From positions 1-41,991 of IMG/VR virus record IMGVR_UViG_3300031696_000017: a stretch of 41,991 nt of DNA. The stretch is one strand, 5' to 3'. This stretch comes from a virus. Numbering within the stretch: position 1 is the first letter of the stretch; every line of letters begins with the position of its first letter. The translations under genes and the position numbers were made by a program. Of this stretch, positions 39,343 to 41,991 are shown piece by piece. The notes beneath the pieces were generated by a model that had not been told where the DNA came from, made no database searches, and saw only the letters and a list, made by a program, of their open reading frames with translations.

Positions 39343-40015
39343 GAAAATGATCCTAGCATTTGATCATAAAACTTTTGCTGTGGATGGCACAGACGAGCGC
39401 AAGTTCTCTGGGTACGCCAACACGTTTAACCATAAAGATCGGGCTGGTGACATTACGCAGCTTGGTGCATTTCAAAAGTCTATTGCAAAGCATGCTGAAG
39501 CAGGAACCAAGGTCAAGATGCTTGCGCACCACGACACCACGCGACCAATTGGCGTATGGACGGCAATGTATGAAGACGCAAAAGGTCTCTATGTTGAAGG
39601 CCGTCTGACTAAGGGGGTGCGGGACGCAGATGAGGCTTATGCATTATTAAAAGATGGCGCTCTCGATGCAATGTCAATTGGCTATCGAATAGTTGAAGAA
39701 GAATACGACCGTAAAACCGGCGCAAATTTACTTCATGAAATAGACCTTCATGAAATATCTCTGGTAGCAATACCGGCCAACGAAGAGTCTGTTGTGACGG
39801 CTGTGAAGTCTGATCACGACATTCGATCCCTAGAGAAAACCCTGCGTGATGCAGGCGTATCTCGAAAAGATGCCAAAGCCATTCTGGCTAAAGGCTTTCA
39901 GGGGATGGACGCTGAGCGAGATGCTCCAGAAGACGACTCAAATATTGCACAAGTTGAAACTCAAGCCGAGTTGAAGCGAATGCTTAACATACTGAATGGT
40001 AAAAAATATGACTGA
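39332..40015 (+). CDS. Prohead protease (HK97 gp4-like, S78/U35)
   Basis: Two hundred and twenty-seven residues from ATG 39332; an upstream GTG frame start lies inside the portal gene. Catalytic pattern: KFSGYANTFNHKDRAGDI, His67 (MLAHHDTTRPIG), Ser115 (DAMSIGYRI) and Glu141 (DLHEISLVAIPAN). It processes the capsid delta domain during maturation, which agrees with the coiled N-terminus of the next gene. The stop overlaps the capsid start. Confidence 0.95.
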   Translation: MTNKKMILAFDHKTFAVDGTDERKFSGYANTFNHKDRAGDITQLGAFQKSIAKHAEAGTKVKMLAHHDTTRPIGVWTAMYEDAKGLYVEGRLTKGVRDADEAYALLKDGALDAMSIGYRIVEEEYDRKTGANLLHEIDLHEISLVAIPANEESVVTAVKSDHDIRSLEKTLRDAGVSRKDAKAILAKGFQGMDAERDAPEDDSNIAQVETQAELKRMLNILNGKKYD

Positions 40016-41240
40016 TGTTATTGTTGAAAAGCAGGACGAAGAAGTGACTTTGAAAGCTGTTGCTGACGCACTCGAAGTGTCTGCTGCGCACACAGATGCG
40101 CTTATCGAAACTAAAGCTACTGTTGACGCTGTTGAAGCTGTAAAAGCTGACACCGACGCTCAAATTAAAAATCTAAATGAAAAGATGGAAGCGTTAGAAG
40201 CTAAAGCTGCTCGCCCCGATCTTTCAACTCAATCTATTAAGGAATCTAACACAATGGACAGCAAAGACATGCTTTCAACATTTGCCCGTAAAGGCGTAGA
40301 AGGACTTCGCGCTAAAGCTGCTGACGTACAAATCTCTGTAGACGCACAAGGCGGGTACGCACTACCTATCGAAGTTAGCCGCAACATCATCGAGCTGCAG
40401 CACGAGTCAAGCCCGATTCGTCAGCTAGTTGGTGGCATCTCTACTTCAACAACTGATTACAGCCAGCTGGTTTCTCTTGGTGGTTCTGCTTCGGGTTGGG
40501 TTGGTGAGACTGCAGCACGTCCGAACACTGGCAGTCCGGAGCTTGCCAAGATCTCAGCGGTCTTTGGTGAAGTGTACGCTTCCCCGAAAGCCTATCAGCA
40601 CGTTCTAGAAGACTCATTTTTCAACGTTGAAGCATGGTTGGCTGGTGAGGTTGCTCGTGAATTCTCTGAGCAAGAAAACAGCGCATTCTTGAATGGCAAC
40701 GGCACAAACAAGCCTGTCGGAATTTTGAATGGTTTGGACACTACTGCTGCATACATCGCAGGCGATGCAACTCGTGCTTTTGGTAAGTATCAGGTTATCA
40801 AATCAGGTCAAGCGACCTCTTTGGGTGCTACTTCTGACGCTGTTATCAACTTGCTGCGCTCAGTAGTTTTGAACACCAAAACTGGCTATCTTGGCAACGC
40901 CAAGTGGATGATGAGCCGCGCTACTCACAACGTATTGGTCGATCTAAAGACCACCGACGGCGAATACTTCCTGCAGCGCGACATCACTGTTGCAGCCGCT
41001 GGTCGCATTTTCGGATATGAAATTGTGATCAACGAAGACATGGCCGAGATCGGTGCTGGCAACATGCCCATCGTGTTTGGCGACTTCGCTGCTGGCTATC
41101 AGGTTGTGGACCGTGTTGGCGTTTCTATGCTTCGCGACCCATACAGCGCTCATGGTGCTATCAGCTTCTACACTCGCAAGCGTGTTGGCTCAATGTTATT
41201 GAACACCGAAGCTCTGAAGGTAGTTGCAATCGCAGCTTAA
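40008..41240 (+). CDS. Major capsid protein (HK97 fold)
   Basis: Four hundred and ten residues from ATG 40008 (ATGACTGATG overlaps the protease stop); ATG 39996 in frame is an alternative. Residues 1-75 form a charged coiled-coil delta domain (ALEVSAAHTDALIETKA; NLNEKMEALEAKAA), expected to be cut off. The mature part shows GGYALPIEVSRNIIELQHESSPIRQL, VGETAARPNTGSPELAKI, EFSEQENSAFLNGNGTNKP and TRKRVGSMLLNTEALKVV, typical of HK97 capsids. It is followed by a strong terminator. Confidence 0.96.
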   Translation: MTDVIVEKQDEEVTLKAVADALEVSAAHTDALIETKATVDAVEAVKADTDAQIKNLNEKMEALEAKAARPDLSTQSIKESNTMDSKDMLSTFARKGVEGLRAKAADVQISVDAQGGYALPIEVSRNIIELQHESSPIRQLVGGISTSTTDYSQLVSLGGSASGWVGETAARPNTGSPELAKISAVFGEVYASPKAYQHVLEDSFFNVEAWLAGEVAREFSEQENSAFLNGNGTNKPVGILNGLDTTAAYIAGDATRAFGKYQVIKSGQATSLGATSDAVINLLRSVVLNTKTGYLGNAKWMMSRATHNVLVDLKTTDGEYFLQRDITVAAAGRIFGYEIVINEDMAEIGAGNMPIVFGDFAAGYQVVDRVGVSMLRDPYSAHGAISFYTRKRVGSMLLNTEALKVVAIAA

Positions 41241-41258
41241 TTTTAGACGCTCAAAATT

Positions 41259-41284
41259 GGTCGGCCCTTCGGGGTCGGCCTCTT
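41259..41284 (+). terminator. Terminator after the capsid gene
   Basis: GGTCGGCCC, loop TTCG, GGGTCGGCC (nine pairs, two G-T), then TCTTATT. As after the tail tube gene, it marks a highly expressed structural gene. Confidence 0.9.
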
Positions 41285-41313
41285 ATTAATTAAAATAAAC
41301 TAAGGAATATTTT

Positions 41314-41601
41314 ATGTCATACGCACTAAAACTATTCACGGCTCCAAGCCTCACAGTGTCCTATGACTCTGATGTGACTCAGTTCGAGACCCGAGGGAAC
41401 CGTACAGGAATTTTCCAAACTAACTGCAACAGTGGCGATACCGTCAAGTTGCAAGCAAGAATCAGCTCCGACTTCAACTGGATAGATGTACTCACTGTGT
41501 CAGACGCCGATGCGCAACAGGAAGTAGTCATGTCTCCAGAGTTTCGAGTCGTGGTAACTAATACAAGTGGCCTAGAAGTTCTAGCCGCTATGCACGTCTA
41601 G
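41314..41601 (+). CDS. Small virion-associated protein
   Basis: Ninety-five residues, ATG 41314 after AAGGAATATT. Strand-rich (LKLFTAPSLTVSYDSDV, TVKLQARISSDFNWIDVL, EFRVVVTNTSGLEVLAAM), compatible with a small beta-sandwich. Directly downstream of the capsid gene, a place for decoration or head-fibre base proteins. Not assigned to a family. Confidence 0.55.
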   Translation: MSYALKLFTAPSLTVSYDSDVTQFETRGNRTGIFQTNCNSGDTVKLQARISSDFNWIDVLTVSDADAQQEVVMSPEFRVVVTNTSGLEVLAAMHV

Positions 41602-41610
41602 GAGACCCTT

Positions 41611-41781
41611 ATGTCTATAGAAGTGAACAATACAGGCATGGTGCCTGAGCCAACCCCAACTAAGTCTGAAATTGATGCCTTGGGTATTTCAGCCGGAACA
41701 CTGAACGGCTACACAATTTCGGTTGTTGCTGAAGTTCCAGCGACTCCTGTGGCTAACACAATTTATTTAGTGGAGGTATAG
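41611..41781 (+). CDS. Small hypothetical protein, 56 residues, before the fibre
   Basis: ATG 41611 after TAGGAGA. It starts MSIEVNNTGMVPEPTPTKSE and ends VPATPVANTIYLVEV. The ending resembles sequence found at fibre or head-fibre attachment regions in other phages. One base separates its stop from the fibre start. Function unknown. Confidence 0.5.
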   Translation: MSIEVNNTGMVPEPTPTKSEIDALGISAGTLNGYTISVVAEVPATPVANTIYLVEV

Positions 41782-41782
41782 C

Positions 41783-41991
41783 ATGTATAAACTTTACCCA
41801 ACTATTACAGAGTATGAGCACACAGAAATTGATGCTAATTCAATATTATTTAAAGTTCAAAAATATGATGGCGATGTAGTGGAGGTTTTAGTGGACACGA
41901 CTCTTTCTCGGGAACAATTAATTCTAGGTGGAACCCTAGCTGAATTCAACACCGATGTAATCGGTCACTTAATATACGAACTGGAGACTAC
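41783..41991 (+). CDS. Collagen-like fibre protein, 5' part (continues at base 1)
   Basis: ATG 41783 with GGAGG seven bases upstream. Sixty-nine codons (MYKLYPTITEYEHTEIDANS and later FNTDVIGHLIYELET) run to the end of the window, leaving two bases, AC. Base 1 (A) completes a Thr codon and bases 2 onward read GATGAV, so the G-X-Y shaft begins exactly at the junction. The N-terminal 69 residues would be the attachment domain to the particle. Confidence 0.85.
   Translation, partial: MYKLYPTITEYEHTEIDANSILFKVQKYDGDVVEVLVDTTLSREQLILGGTLAEFNTDVIGHLIYELET

Overview
The window looks like the complete genome of a temperate tailed phage, cut open inside one gene. The last bases (41783-41991) encode the start of a fibre protein, and the first bases continue it in the same reading frame and the same Gly-X-Y register. 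The molecule is therefore probably a circle, or a circularly permuted or cohesive-ended genome, of about 41,991 bp. The virion genes are those of a long non-contractile-tailed (siphovirus) particle: HK97-type terminase, portal, protease and capsid, then connectors, tail tube, tape measure and a lambda J-like tip protein. An integrase next to a complete tRNA-Asn indicates lysogeny. The tRNA encodes its own CCA end and resembles gammaproteobacterial tRNA-Asn. With the class II ribonucleotide reductase and small accessory genes of marine-phage type, this suggests a phage of a marine gammaproteobacterium; that host call is inference.

Layout. (1) 34.0-42.0 kb, continuing through the junction to 15.5 kb: late genes, all on +. 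These are HNH nuclease, MazG-like enzyme, TerS, TerL, portal, protease, capsid, collagen-like fibre, head-tail connectors, tail tube, tail chaperone with a -1 frameshift, tape measure, tail tip, lysozyme and holin. (2) 15.5-17.8 kb: lysogeny module with an XRE regulator, integrase, two small genes, tRNA-Asn (-) and paired repeats. (3) 17.8-20.3 kb: a single-subunit T7-like RNA polymerase. (4) 20.3-23.8 kb: small, mostly unknown early genes, including the only minus-strand protein gene, a papain-like cysteine peptidase. (5) 23.9-33.8 kb: DNA metabolism genes, namely SSB, RusA resolvase, a thymidylate-synthase-like enzyme with an altered pyrimidine-binding residue, primase-helicase, class II ribonucleotide reductase, dihydrofolate reductase, family A DNA polymerase, a striking array of 11 dyads in 59-bp repeats, and a 5'-3' exonuclease.

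How it may work. Host polymerase would read promoters sharing TGTAC(A/G), a 17-bp spacer and an (A/T)-rich -10 element, in front of the regulator, the small lysogeny genes and the early genes. The phage RNA polymerase would then read five SP6-like promoters (TAACGATTAAG followed by CTACATTATATG) that precede the replication genes and the late operon. Two of these promoters are followed at once by a terminator, and one precedes a probable short structured RNA. Several strong ribosome-binding sites lie in the GAGG loop of a small hairpin with covarying stem bases.

The most notable biochemical idea is that the reductase, a MazG-like pyrophosphatase, the thymidylate-synthase-like enzyme (Asp where dTMP synthases have Asn) and dihydrofolate reductase form a route to a 5-substituted deoxycytidylate. 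This rests on one residue and on gene context, and needs experimental proof.
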